This document shows, in pieces, positions 26,401 through 36,857 of a DNA stretch of 64,000 bases; the stretch's first letter is position 1; each line of letters begins with the position of its first letter. Both the position numbers and the translations under genes were made by a program. The stretch covers positions 29,373,541-29,437,540 of the forward strand of contig BTRK01000004.1 of assembly GCA_036245805.1 (NCBI GenBank), given 5' to 3'. The notes beneath the pieces were generated by a model. The model ran no database searches. It was not told the origin of the DNA and saw only the letters and a program-made list of their open reading frames with translations. This DNA comes from Pristionchus mayeri (Eukaryota; Nematoda; Chromadorea; Rhabditida; Neodiplogasteridae).

Positions 26401-27718
26401 ATGAGAAGAAGACTGAGGAGAAACCTGAAGATATCAAACCGGAGGATAAGACCGAGGAGAAGAAAAATGAGGAAAAGGAAGTGGAGGAGAAGGAGAATGA
26501 GAAGGAGAAACCGGAGGAAACGAATGATGAGAAGAAGAAGGACGAGAATAAGAAAAAGGATGAGAAGAAGACTGAGGAGAAACCTGAAGATATCAAACCG
26601 GAGGATAAGACCAAGGAGAAGAAAAATGAGGAAAAGGAAGTGGAGGAGAAGGAGAATGAGAAGGAGAAACTGGAGGAAACGAATGATGAGAAGAAGAAGG
26701 ACGAGAATAAGAAAAAGGATGAGAAGAAGACTGAGGAGAAACCTGAAGATATCAAACCGGAGGATAAGACCGAGGAGAAAAAAATGAGAAAAAGGAAGTG
26801 GAGGAGAAGGAGAATGAGAAGGAGAAACTGGAGGAAACGAATGATGAGAAGAAGAAGGACGAGAATAAGAAAAAGGATGAGAAGAAGACTGAGGAGAAAC
26901 CTGAAGATATCAAACCGGAGGATAAGACCGAGGAGAAGAAAAATGAGGAAAAGGAAGTGGAGGAGAAGGAGAATGAGAAGGAGAAACTGGAGGAAACGAA
27001 TGATGAGAAGAAGAAGGACGAGAATAAGAAAAAGGATGAGAAGAAGACTGAGGAGAAACCTGAAGATATCAAACCGGAGGATAAGACCGAGGAGAAGAAA
27101 AATGAGGAAAAGGAAGTGGAGGAGAAGGAGAATGAGAAGGAGAAACCGGAGGAAACGAATGATGAGAAGAAGAAGGACGAGAATAAGAAAAAGGATGAGA
27201 AGAAGACTGAGGAGAAACCTGAAGATATCAAACCGGAGGATAAGACCGAGGAGAAGAAAAATGAGGAAAAGGAAGTGGAGGAGAAGGAGAATGAGAAGGA
27301 GAAACCGGAGGAAACGAATGATGAGAAGAAGAAGGACGAGAATAAGAAAAAGGATGAGAAGAAGACTGAGGAGAAACCTGAAGATATCAAACCGGAGGAT
27401 AAGACCGAGGAGAAAAAAATGAGGAAAAGGAAGTGGAGGAGAAGGAGAATGAGAAGGAGAAACCGGAGGAAACAAATGATGAGAAGAAGAAGGACGAGAA
27501 TAAGAAAAAAGGATGAGAAGAAGACTGAGGAGAAGAAACCTGAATTGGTAACGTCGGAGGAAACATCGGCTGAACAGAAGAAAAACGAGGGAAAGAAAGT
27601 GGAGAATAAGAAGAATGAGAAGGAAACGGAGATGAAAAGCCCTGAGAATAAGACTACTAAAAAGGTGAAGAGACTGAGGAAAAGAACACTGAAGAGAAGA
27701 CAACTTAACAGGAAATAA
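23457..27718 (+). CDS. Secreted Cys-rich protein C fused to giant Lys/Glu repeat domain (frame-disrupted 3' end)
   Basis: Exons 1-6 (23457-23558, 23600-23665, 23706-23759, 23847-23939, 24016-24072, 24120-24185) correspond one-to-one with genes A and B: signal peptide MLAFFFPFVLLSILTSSAHS, CPPNATEGETF, YQYVCKKGQTIFVGC, GPGCIYNATFF, MCMQLKNGTF. The seventh exon, which in the paralogues encodes the CSYKG module, is replaced from 24234 by an in-phase, extremely charged sequence made of about twenty 53-residue repeats. The Cys modules after position 24185 are missing. One-base length changes in A-runs near 26779, 27415 and 27503 (and perhaps 27660) break the frame; ignoring them, the acidic frame ends in EEKNTEEKTT and a stop at 27706-27708. 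It could be a real fusion protein, one in decay, or intact with assembly errors. Confidence 0.65.
24330..27510 (+). repeat. About 20 tandem copies of a 159-bp K/E/D-coding repeat
   Basis: Exact 159-bp periodicity (for example starts at 24334, 24493 and 24652). Each unit encodes 53 residues beginning DEKKTEEKPE. Units are near-identical and differ chiefly at E/D (PEEIKPED or PEDIKPED) and P/L (EKEKPEET or EKEKLEET). These variants occur in a non-random order, indicating higher-order expansion of two- and three-unit blocks. Both complementary-strand and shifted frames are open (poly-Ser/Phe and poly-Arg) purely because of composition. Confidence 0.97.
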
Positions 27719-28035
27719 CAACTAATATTCACACTTTACACATTTTTTTAAAAACAAATAATAAATCACAAGGTAATAAACATACAAAATACATAGAAAA
27801 TCGTTGCTGTTTCTACTTTGTGCATGAAATCCTCTCCTCCACTGGAGATTAGACATGAGGAATCCGATCGAGAGTCTATTGCTTGAGAATAGACAGAGTA
27901 TGTATTCAAGAAAATTGTCGAAAACGAAAATTGGCGGAAAATTGTCGATCTCATCCTAATTCCCTGGAGTAGATTTTCTCTTGAGAGGCATGATATCCTA
28001 TCCGCAACCGTTAGCACAGACGGAAATCCATTTTA
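27719..28035. other. Intergenic; start of the palindrome's left outer flank
   Basis: No gene seen. From about 27967 the sequence is a diverged (about 80%) reverse complement of 37156-37219, i.e. the outer rim of the hsp70 palindrome, cut from the rest by the mariner insertion. Confidence 0.6.
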
Positions 28036-29277
28036 TTGGGGTGTCCGGAAAGTTCGTATAATGCTTCGGAAAAAAGTCAGTTCGCGATCAAATGCAGTGA
28101 TTGCGCAATCTGTTTGTCAACAATGTATTGCATCATTCTGACGTTGAGTAGTGAGAGGATTTAATCAGTCTCCTAGTTGCTACATTGATTCTTGTGATGG
28201 ACTCCCATCTCCACCTCCGAGCAGTTTTACTTCATTACTACCGTCTTGGCCGATCCGTGAAGGAGGCCCACTCTGCCCTGGCCCAGTCGGAAGGAGCTGA
28301 CGCCCCCTCCATACTCTTCTGCTATAAGTGGTTCTCCCGCTTCAAGAAAGGGGAGTTTGGTCTCGATGATCAACCCCGCTCTGGACGCCCTCCCTCCCTC
28401 GATCAGCCTCTCGTTCTCCGCACACTGAAGCGCAAGCCCATGGCCAGTGTGCGTGAGTTGAAGAAGGATACTGATACTCCCAGATCAACGGTGTCCGATA
28501 TCCTCCATCGATCTGGGAAGAAGCCGAAACTCCCACAAGTGATTCCCCATGACCTCTCCCCCGAACAGCTGAAAAATCGTGTTCAAGTCTGTCGGGAATT
28601 ACTCCATCGTAGATCCAATCTTCGATGGGTCAATTCCATCATCGCTACAGATGAGAAGTGGATCACGTACGATAACCCTGTGAGGATACTGCAAGGGGTG
28701 GATGCAGATGAGAAGCCCACGCCCGTCCCGAAGAAGGAAGAGCACGGAAAGAAGGAACTCCTCTGCTTCTTCTTCTCAGTGCTCGGTCCCATCTACTGGG
28801 AGATCCTCGCCCCTGGCACCAGCATCAATGCCGACCTCTTCTCTGAACAACTGGAAGATGTCGCGATCAGAGTCCCTCCGAGACTCCTGAACCAGGGAAA
28901 AATCTTCTTCTGATGGACAATGCTCGCCCACATCGAGCGAAGATGACCCAGAAGAAAATGGACGAGCTGAAGATCGAGAGGATTCCCCATCCACCGTATT
29001 CCCCGGATCTCTCCCCATGCGAGTACCACTGCTTCCGCTCTCTCTCTGACTTCTGCAAAGGAAAGAAGTTCAAGAATCGAGATGAAGTTGTGAGGGCTTT
29101 CATGAACTGGGCGGTCTCGAAGAAACCCGCATTCTGGAAGAGAGGAATCGAGACCCTGCCCAATCGCTGGAGGAAGGTAGTGAGAAAGAAGGGGGCATAC
29201 ATTGGTCACTGAGAATTGTAAAGCATTGAATAAAAAATAAAAACAAAAAAATTATACGAACTTTCCGGACACCCCAA
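28036..29277 (+). mobile_element. mariner-family DNA transposon, complete with TIRs and TA duplication
   Basis: Terminal inverted repeats of about 26-28 bp start GGGGTGTCCGGAAAGTTCG after two T, and are flanked by TA at 28034-28035 and 29278-29279. The length (1242 bp) is typical of mariner. It carries one transposase gene. It lies within the left outer flank of the hsp70 palindrome, and the right arm retains the empty counterpart at 37147-37159. Confidence 0.95.
28185..29212 (+). pseudogene. mariner transposase, one frameshift
   Basis: The N-terminal part (28185-28913; probable start at MDSHLHLRAVLL, 28197) has the paired helix-turn-helix DNA-binding region, PRSGRPPSL linker, the IPHDLSPEQLKNR stretch (mariner WVPHEL equivalent) and the first catalytic Asp in TDEKWITYDN. 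The frame stops at 28911-28913; the second part resumes one frame over at 28913 with MDNARPH (second Asp) and PPYSPDLSPCEYHCF. A single-base change near 28910 separates the parts, so it is probably inactive as read. The third catalytic position, 34 residues after the second Asp, is Glu (CEY), where mariner transposases normally have Asp (D,D34D). Confidence 0.9.
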
Positions 29278-29569
29278 TAAAACTCACCTGCTTGTCGTCA
29301 AAAAGATATCGCCGAGTGATTGAAAAAAATAGACAAAGAGATTGACGAGATAAAGTTTAAGACTTGAATACCAAGGTACCCTTACTCATTGTACGATGCT
29401 TGGGCTTCTTTTTATATTACATTTTTATCTTATTTTACAATGGTACAATAAATATAGTGAGATCTCGATAATAATACCACGAGTAGTTGCTCTAGGAGCC
29501 ATGAATGTACAACAATGAGAAAGTCAATCTATTGCACAAATAACAATATCATGAGTAAGTATGAATGAC

Positions 29570-31806
29570 TCAGTCGACCTCCTCGACAGTGGGTCCATTG
29601 TTGAATTCTCCCTCTCTAGCTTGCTGTCCACAATTCTGTGATCCTCCATTGGCTCCATGCAGTTTGGCCATTATCTTCTGAGAGATTCCCTTCAATTCCT
29701 TCTCCTTGAATTCGATCTCCTCCTTCTCAGCACACTGATTCCTCTCAATCCATTCGATGGTCTCATCAACTGCTCTCTTCCCCTCTTCTCGATCCATCCT
29801 CTCCAACTTCTCTCCATGCTCCTCCAATGCTCCTCTCACTGCCAATGCATATGCCTCCAATCCATTCCTGGCTGCGACTCGATCTCGAGTCTTTCGATCC
29901 TCCTCTTCATACTTGGCTGCCTCTTCGACCATCCTCTCGATCTCCTCCTTACTCAATCTTCCCTTCTCATTCTTGATCGTGATAGCATTCTTCTTCCCAG
30001 TCGACTTATCCGTCGCACTCACTGCCAGAATCCCGTTGACGTCAATCTCGAAGACGACGTCAATCTGAGGAACTCCCCTCGGTGCGGGAGGGATGCCCGA
30101 TAGTTCGAAGCTTCCGAGTAGATGGTTGTCCTTGGTGAGTGCTCGTTCTCCTTCGTATACTTGGATGGATACTCCTGGTTGATTGTCAGCATAAGTGGAG
30201 AATGTCTGAGTGGCTCGAGTGGGGATGCGAGTGTTCCTCTCCACTAGACGAGTCATCACTCCTCCGGCAGTCTCGATGCCCAATGACAGGGGGGCTACAT
30301 CCACTAGAAGGACATCACGAACAGCTGCATCCTCCACTCCTGAGAGTACTGCAGCTTGCACTGCTGCTCCGTAAGCGACGGCCTCGTCAGGATTGATCCC
30401 CGCACACAATTCCTTTCCTCCGAAGAACTCCGTGAGTAGTTTCTGTACTCGAGGGATGCGAGTTGATCCGCCGACAAGGACGACATCCTGGATGGATCTC
30501 TTGTCCATCTTCGCATCTCGCAATGCCTTCTCCACTGGTTCGAGAGTCTTCCTGAACAGATCTGCACACAACTCCTCGAATCTGGCTCGAGTGATCTTCG
30601 CATGGTAGTCCATCCCTTCGTGCAATGAGTCCACTTCGATCACGGCTTCTGCACTCGAAGACAACGTTCTCTTCGCCCTCTCGCACGCTGTTCGCAGTCT
30701 TCGAAGGGCTCGTGCATTCTTCTTGATCTCCTTCCCAGTCTTCCGCTTGAAGTCAGCCTCGCAATGCTCCAGAATCCTCTGGTCGAAGTCCTCTCCTCCC
30801 AGATGGGTGTCTCCTGCCGTAGAAAGGACCTCGAAGAGAGATCCCTCCGAGATTGTGAGGATGGAGACGTCGAAAGTTCCTCCTCCGAGATCAAAGATCA
30901 GCACGTTCCTCTCTCCAGACAGATTCTTGTCCAGTCCGTAGGCAAGGGCAGCAGCCGTGGGTTCGTTGATCATACGGAGACATTTGAGACCCGAGATGGT
31001 AGCTGCATCCTTCGTCGCTTGTCGTTGAGAGTCGTTGAAGTACGCGGGTACGGTAATGACCGCCTCCTGGAATGGGGATTATTGATTGATTTGAACTGAG
31101 ATATATTTCTATAAAATTTGAAATTTGGTAGCTTTTAATAATTTCGAATTCGGACGAAAATGTTTCGAAATTGCACGCCACTTCAATGATTTCGCAAGAA
31201 AGTAGTCGACGGTCTGCTGAATTTTTGAAGTTTTGGAAATGCACCAAACGCATGTCAATAGAAAGAAATATGAAACTACCGTACCTTGACGGGGTGTCCG
31301 AGGTAAGCCTCCGCGGTTTCCTTCATCTTCGTGAGAACGGAGGCGGAGATTTCCTCAGGCATGAACTGCTTCTTCTCTGCTTTGAATTCTGCCTCGATCA
31401 CTGGTTTCCCCCCTCGATTGATGACTGTGAAGGGCCAGTGCTTCATGTCTGATTGAACCTGCAAGGTGAAAGGGTAAGGGAGGGGACTATGATGAACAGA
31501 GGAAACTTTAGAATGTTCTTCTGACTGCTCTATCTTCGAATAACCTCATGAATAACTCACCGTTGCATCTCCGAACTTCCTTCCGATGAGTCTCTTCGCA
31601 TCGAAGATGGTGTTCTGGGGATTCCTGGCTGCTTGATCCTTGGCCGAATCTCCCACGAGTCGTTCCTCATCAGTGAAGGCCACATACGAGGGCGTCGTCT
31701 TGTTTCCTTGGTCGTTAGCGATGATCTCCACTCGTCCATTCTGGTATACTCCCACACACGAGTAGGTCGTCCCCAGATCGATTCCGATCGCTTTGCACGA
31801 TGACAT
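29570..31806 (-). CDS. hsp-70: Cytosolic Hsp70 chaperone, left palindrome copy (intact)
   Basis: ATP-dependent chaperone of the cytosol/nucleus. Three exons: 31806-31561 (82 codons), 31458-31285 (58 codons) and 31066-29570, giving 638 residues, the usual Hsp70 length. Visible signatures: [15 protein letters not shown] (phosphate loop 1), [76 protein letters not shown] and the C-terminal EEVD that binds TPR co-chaperones. There is no signal peptide or KDEL, which excludes BiP. A four-unit heat-shock element and a TATA-like box lie upstream (31924-31941 and about 31897-31904), so heat induction is expected. It is transcribed divergently from the right copy. Confidence 0.97.
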
Positions 31807-31923
31807 GATGGATACTGTAGATTGTAGTGAAGACTGTTGATGAACACTTGAGTGTTTACTTTGCCACTTGGGTGCTCATTCTTCCCTCCTCGGAGTTATA
31901 AGCAGAATACGAGGAAAGAGCGT

Positions 31924-31941
31924 GAACATTCGCGAATCTTC
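31924..31941 (-). promoter_or_regulatory. Heat-shock element, left copy
   Basis: GAACATTCGCGAATCTTC: four alternating GAA/TTC units with perfect 2-bp spacing, the HSF-1 consensus. It is about 118 bp upstream of the hsp70 ATG, with a TATA-like TTATAA about 20-25 bp nearer the gene. Confidence 0.9.
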
Positions 31942-32046
31942 GATGCTCTGCCTGTCTCGCTCCCTCTCACGCGACTGCACTCTCTCCTTCCTCTCGTCGT
32001 TTTCCCTCTCTCTTCTCCCTCTGATCTCTCGTCACTCTCGTCGTCT

Positions 32047-32565
32047 CTCCTCTCTCACTCGCCCATACTATCTCCTCTTCTCTCGTCGACTGGCAGGAAT
32101 TGTCACGAGTGAACGTTCTTAGCCAAATTTCCATCCAGAAACGCCCAGAAAACGCTGGGTTTCGAAGGCTTTTCGCCCGTTTCCGAAAATAGAAATGAGT
32201 CATCGGAGAAGATGGAGGAAAAGGAAATTGTTTGATGCTTTTCATATTTTTGTCTTGTACATTTACAACATCTCTACCATCGCATTTTATTCAATTGTCT
32301 TTCTCGATCAGGAAAAGTTGACAGACGAAAGACCCGATTCGCATGGCTTGAGTGATCATCGCAGGGGTTATGAGCATGCTGAAAGGTCCCTTTTTCGATC
32401 GGAACTTAGCACTTTGTCTCTCCTCTCTCTCTCGCTCATACTAACTCCTCATCTCTCGTCGACTGGCAGGAACTGTCACGATTGAAGGTTGTCAGCCCAA
32501 TTTCCATCCAGAAACGCCAAGGAAACATTTGGAAGGAATTTCGCTCGTTTCCGAAAATAGCAGGG
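32047..32565. repeat. Direct duplication inside the hsp70 upstream region (left arm)
   Basis: Segments about 32047-32190 and 32420-32565 share a CT-rich stretch, TCTCGTCGACTGGCAGGAA and CATCCAGAAACGCC, ending in GTTTCCGAAAATAG. The mirror copies are at about 33862-34007 and 34237-34380. The shared unit contains short GAA/TTC pairs (for example GAACGTTC near 32112), so it may duplicate regulatory sequence. Confidence 0.75.
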
Positions 32566-33027
32566 ATAGTTTTTCTTACATGCGAAGTGAGGTAGCGAGA
32601 AGCACACTGAATGAATTTCGGGTGCTGCAGTATTCAGCTCCTCTTGAAAATGATGGTCGCATTTATCTTATTTGGAATATATCCTATATTCCGTAAACTA
32701 TGAGCGATGATAAAACATGAAAATCATTAAAAAAATCTATCTTTGCGTGCGTTAGCTGCTTTACGTCGTACATGTATTGAAAAATAAGAAGTGAAAATCA
32801 CAGTAATTGCTGGGTGAATGCACCCAGATTGTGTCTCCATGGTCTCTCTAAATGGCATTTATCTGCGAGGAGTGAGGAAGGGATCTCTCCCTTCTCGTCT
32901 ACTTCCTCTTCCTTCTGATGGTCGTGTGGACTGACGCAGAGGTTTCTAATTCTCCATTGGTCGAGTTTCTCATTCTTCTAGATCGTCGCAAATCGAAGAC
33001 TCCATTCCATCGCTGTCTCCATTGCCT

Positions 33028-33108
33028 TTCTCATTGCACTGATCACTTATCCGTTGCAAGTAGGCGAACATGCGACGGATAAGTGATCAGTGCAATGAGA
33101 AAGGAATC
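33028..33108. repeat. Hairpin at left edge of the palindrome centre
   Basis: TTTCTCATTGCACTGATCAC and its reverse complement sit back to back around a short loop (about 33055-33075). The same 30-bp segment appears a third time at about 33375-33405 at the start of the right arm. Confidence 0.85.
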
Positions 33109-33355
33109 TCATCTCTTCTATGAATTCGAAAATAAAAGTGAACTCATAGAAAGCAGGCAACTGTCGAGTTAGGAGATGCATTACAAACTGACAAATTCCC
33201 TGAAATGAGGACAAACTGATGGCATCGCTTACTAATAATCTCACAAGAAATCCGCTGATGACAATGAGCTTGTAAATGGGCGAGGTATGCTTAGATGTGA
33301 GCAATCGAAATGAAACAAACATCTGTAATAAGGTTATCATGCTTCGTGTTTACGC
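33072..33355. other. Unique centre of the palindrome
   Basis: About 285 bp separating the arms. Apart from the hairpin half at its left edge, it matches nothing else here and has no supported coding content. It forms the loop of the giant inverted repeat and the far-upstream region of both hsp70 genes. Confidence 0.7.
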
Positions 33356-34485
33356 ATGTTCGCCTACTTGCAACGGATAAGTGATCAGTGCAATGAGAAA
33401 GGCAATGGAGACAGCGATGGAATGGAGTCTTCGATTTGCGACGATCTAGAAGAATGAGAAACTCGACCAATGGAGAATTAGAAACCTCTGCGTCAGTCCA
33501 CACGACCATCAGAAGGAAGAGGAAGTAGACGAGAAGGGAGAGATCCCTTCCTCACTCCTCGCAGATAAATGCCATTTAGAGAGACCATGGAGACACAATC
33601 TGGGTGCATTCACCCAGCAATTACTGTGATTTTCACTGCTTATTTTTCAATACATGTACGACGTAAAGCAGCTAACGCACGCAAAGATAGATTTTTTTAA
33701 TGATTTTCATGTTTTATCATCGCTCATAGTTTACGGAATATAGGATATATTCCAAATAAGATAAATGCGACCATCATTTTCAAGAGGAGCTGAATACTGC
33801 AGCACCCGAAATTCATTCAGTGTGCTTCTCGCAACCTCACTTCGCATGTAAGAAAAACTATCCCTGCTATTTTCGGAAACGAGCGAAATTCCTTCCAAAT
33901 GTTTCCTTGGCGTTTCTGGATGGAAATTGGGCTGACAACCTTCAATCGTGACAGTTCCTGCCAGTCGACGAGAGATGAGGAGTTAGTATGAGCGAGAGAG
34001 AGAGGAGAGACAAAGTGCTAAGTTCCGATCGAAAAAGGGACCTTTCAGCATGCTCATAACCCCTGCGATGATCACTCAAGCCATGCGAATCGGGTCTTTC
34101 GTCTGTCAACTTTTCCTGATCGAGAAAGACAATTGAATAAAATGCGATGGTAGAGATGTTGTAAATGTACAAGACAAAAATATGAAAAGCATCAAACAAT
34201 TTCCTTTTCCTCCATCTTCTCCGATGACTCATTTCTATTTTCGGAAACGGGCGAATAGCCTTCGATACCCAGCGTTTTCTGGGCGTTTCTGGATGGAAAT
34301 TTGGCTAAGAACGTTCACTCGTGACAATTCCTGCCAGTCGACGAGAGAAGAGGAGATAGTATGGGCGAGTGAGAAAGGAGAGACGACGAGAGTGACGAGA
34401 GATCAGAGGGAGAAGAGAGAGGGAAAACGACGAGAGGAAGGAGAGAGTGCAGTCGCGTGAGAGGGAGCGAGACAGGCAGAGCATC

Positions 34486-34503
34486 GAAGATTCGCGAATG
34501 TTC
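34486..34503 (+). promoter_or_regulatory. Heat-shock element, right copy
   Basis: GAAGATTCGCGAATGTTC, the exact mirror of the left element with four GAA/TTC units in perfect 2-bp phase, followed by TTATAA at about 34527. It would drive the right hsp70 copy. Confidence 0.9.
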
Positions 34504-34620
34504 ACGCTCTTTCCTCGTATTCTGCTTATAACTCCGAGGAGGGAAGAATGAGCACCCAAGTGGCAAAGTAAACACTCAAGTGTTCATCAACAGTCTTCAC
34601 TACAATCTACAGTATCCATC

Positions 34621-36857
34621 ATGTCATCGTGCAAAGCGATCGGAATCGATCTGGGGACGACCTACTCGTGTGTGGGAGTATACCAGAATGGACGAGTGGA
34701 GATCATCGCTAACGACCAAGGAAACAAGACGACGCCCTCGTATGTGGCCTTCACTGATGAGGAACGACTCGTGGGAGATTCGGCCAAGGATCAAGCAGCC
34801 AGGAATCCCCAGAACACCATCTTCGATGCGAAGAGACTCATCGGAAGGAAGTTCGGAGATGCAACGGTGAGTTATTCATGAGGTTATTCGAAGATAGAGC
34901 AGTCAGAAGAACATTCTAAAGTTTCCTCTGTTCATCATAGTCCCCTCCCTTACCCTTTCCCCTTGCAGGTTCAATAAGACATGAAGCACTGGCCCTTCAC
35001 AGTCATCAATCGAGGGGGGAAACCAGTGATCGAGGCAGAATTCAAAGCAGAGAAGAAGCAGTTCATGCCTGAGGAAATCTCCGCCTCCGTTCTCACGAAG
35101 ATGAAGGAAACCGCGGAGGCTTACCTCGGACACCCCGTCAAGGTACGGTAGTTTCATATTTCTTTCTATTGACATGCGTTTGGTGCATTTCCAAAACTTC
35201 AAAAATTCAGCAGACCGTCGACTACTTTCTTGCGAAATCATTGAAGTGGCGTGCAATTTCGAAACATTTTCGTCCGAATTCGAAATTATTAAAAGCTACC
35301 AAATTTCAAATTTCATAGAAATATATCTCAGTTCAAATCAATCAATAATCCCCATTCCAGGAGGCGGTCATTACCGTACCCGCGTACTTCAACGACTCTC
35401 AACGACAAGCGACGAAGGATGCAGCTACCATCTCGGGTCTCAAATGTCTCCGTATGATCAACGAACCCACGGCTGCTGCCCTTGCCTACGGACTGGACAA
35501 GAATCTGTCTGGAGAGAGGAACGTGCTGATCTTTGATCTCGGAGGAGGAACTTTCGACGTCTCCATCCTCACAATCTCGGAGGGATCTCTCTTCGAGGTC
35601 CTTTCTACGGCAGGAGACACCCATCTGGGAGGAGAGGACTTCGACCAGAGGATTCTGGAGCATTGCGAGGCTGACTTCAAGCGGAAGACTGGGAAGGAGA
35701 TCAAGAAGAATGCACGAGCCCTTCGAAGACTGCGAACAGCGTGCGAGAGGGCGAAGAGAACGTTGTCTTCGAGTGCAGAAGCCGTGATCGAAGTGGACTC
35801 ATTGCACGAAGGGATGGACTACCATGCGAAGATCACTCGAGCCAGATTCGAGGAGTTGTGTGCAGATCTGTTCAGGAAGACTCTCGAACCAGTGGAGAAG
35901 GCATTGCGAGATGCGAAGATGGACAAGAGATCCATCCAGGATGTCGTCCTTGTCGGCGGATCAACTCGCATCCCTCGAGTACAGAAACTACTCACGGAGT
36001 TCTTCGGAGGAAAGGAATTGTGTGCGGGGATCAATCCTGACGAGGCCGTCGCTTACGGAGCAGCAGTGCAAGCTGCAGTACTCTCAGGAGTGGAGGATGC
36101 AGCTGTTCGTGATGTCCTTCTAGTGGATGTAGCCCCCCTGTCATTGGGCATCGAGACTGCCGGAGGAGTGATGACTCGTCTAGTGGAGAGGAACACTCGC
36201 ATCCCCACTCGAGCCACTCAGACATTCTCCACTTATGCTGACAATCAACCAGGAGTATCCATCCAAGTATACGAAGGAGAACGAGCACTCACCAAGGACA
36301 ACCATCTACTCGGAAGCTTCGAACTATCGGGCATCCCTCCCGCACCGAGGGGAGTTCCTCAGATTGACGTCGTCTTCGAGATTGACGTCAACGGGATTCT
36401 GGCAGTGAGTGCGACGGATAAGTCGACTGGGAAGAAGAATGCTATCACGATCAAGAATGAGAAGGGAAGATTGAGTAAGGAGGAGATCGAGAGGATGGTC
36501 GAAGAGGCAGCCAAGTATGAAGAGGAGGATCGAAAGACTCGAGATCGAGTCGCAGCCAGGAATGGATTGGAGGCATATGCATTGGCAGTGAGAGGAGCAT
36601 TGGAGGAGCATGGAGAGAAGTTGGAGAGGATGGATCGAGAAGAGGGGAAGAGAGCAGTTGATGAGACCATCGAATGGATTGAGAGGAATCAGTGTGCTGA
36701 GAAGGAGGAGATCGAATTCAAGGAGAAGGAATTGAAGGGAATCTCTCAGAAGATAATGGCCAAACTGCATGGAGCCAATGGAGGATCACAGAATTGTGGA
36801 CAGCAAGCTAGAGAGGGAGAATTCAACAATGGACCCACTGTCGAGGAGGTCGACTGA
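34621..36857 (+). pseudogene. hsp-70: Hsp70, right palindrome copy, with premature stop at codon 85
   Basis: Same three-exon structure as the left copy: 34621-34866, 34969-35142 and 35361-36857. The encoded exon 1 and exon 3 proteins are residue-for-residue identical to the left copy, and even the non-coding frames match, so the exons are practically identical DNA. The exception is exon 2, where VQSDMK reads GTT CAA TAA GAC (stop 34975-34977) against GTT CAA TCA GAC on the left. A second difference lies 16 bp upstream in intron 1 (34960). As read, translation ends after 84 residues, inside the ATPase domain. All other Hsp70 motifs, EEVD and the promoter are intact, so this is a very recent inactivation or a sequence error. 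Confidence 0.85.

Noticed and set aside
24330..27510. CRISPR-like or phage-type repeat array
   Set aside because: Units are contiguous coding repeats without spacers, in a nuclear intron-containing genome.
24230..27721. 1163-residue minus-strand open frame (Ser/Phe/Leu-rich) and plus-strand Arg-rich frame of 711 residues
   Set aside because: Shadows of the 159-bp K/E repeat; their periodicity and composition follow from the repeat, and they lack the exon continuity seen for the acidic frame.
29657..31099. Antisense open frames across hsp70 (for example 148, 111 and 103 residues) and their mirror set in the right arm
   Set aside because: They overlap a strongly constrained hsp70 coding exon and appear in mirrored pairs only because the arms are identical.
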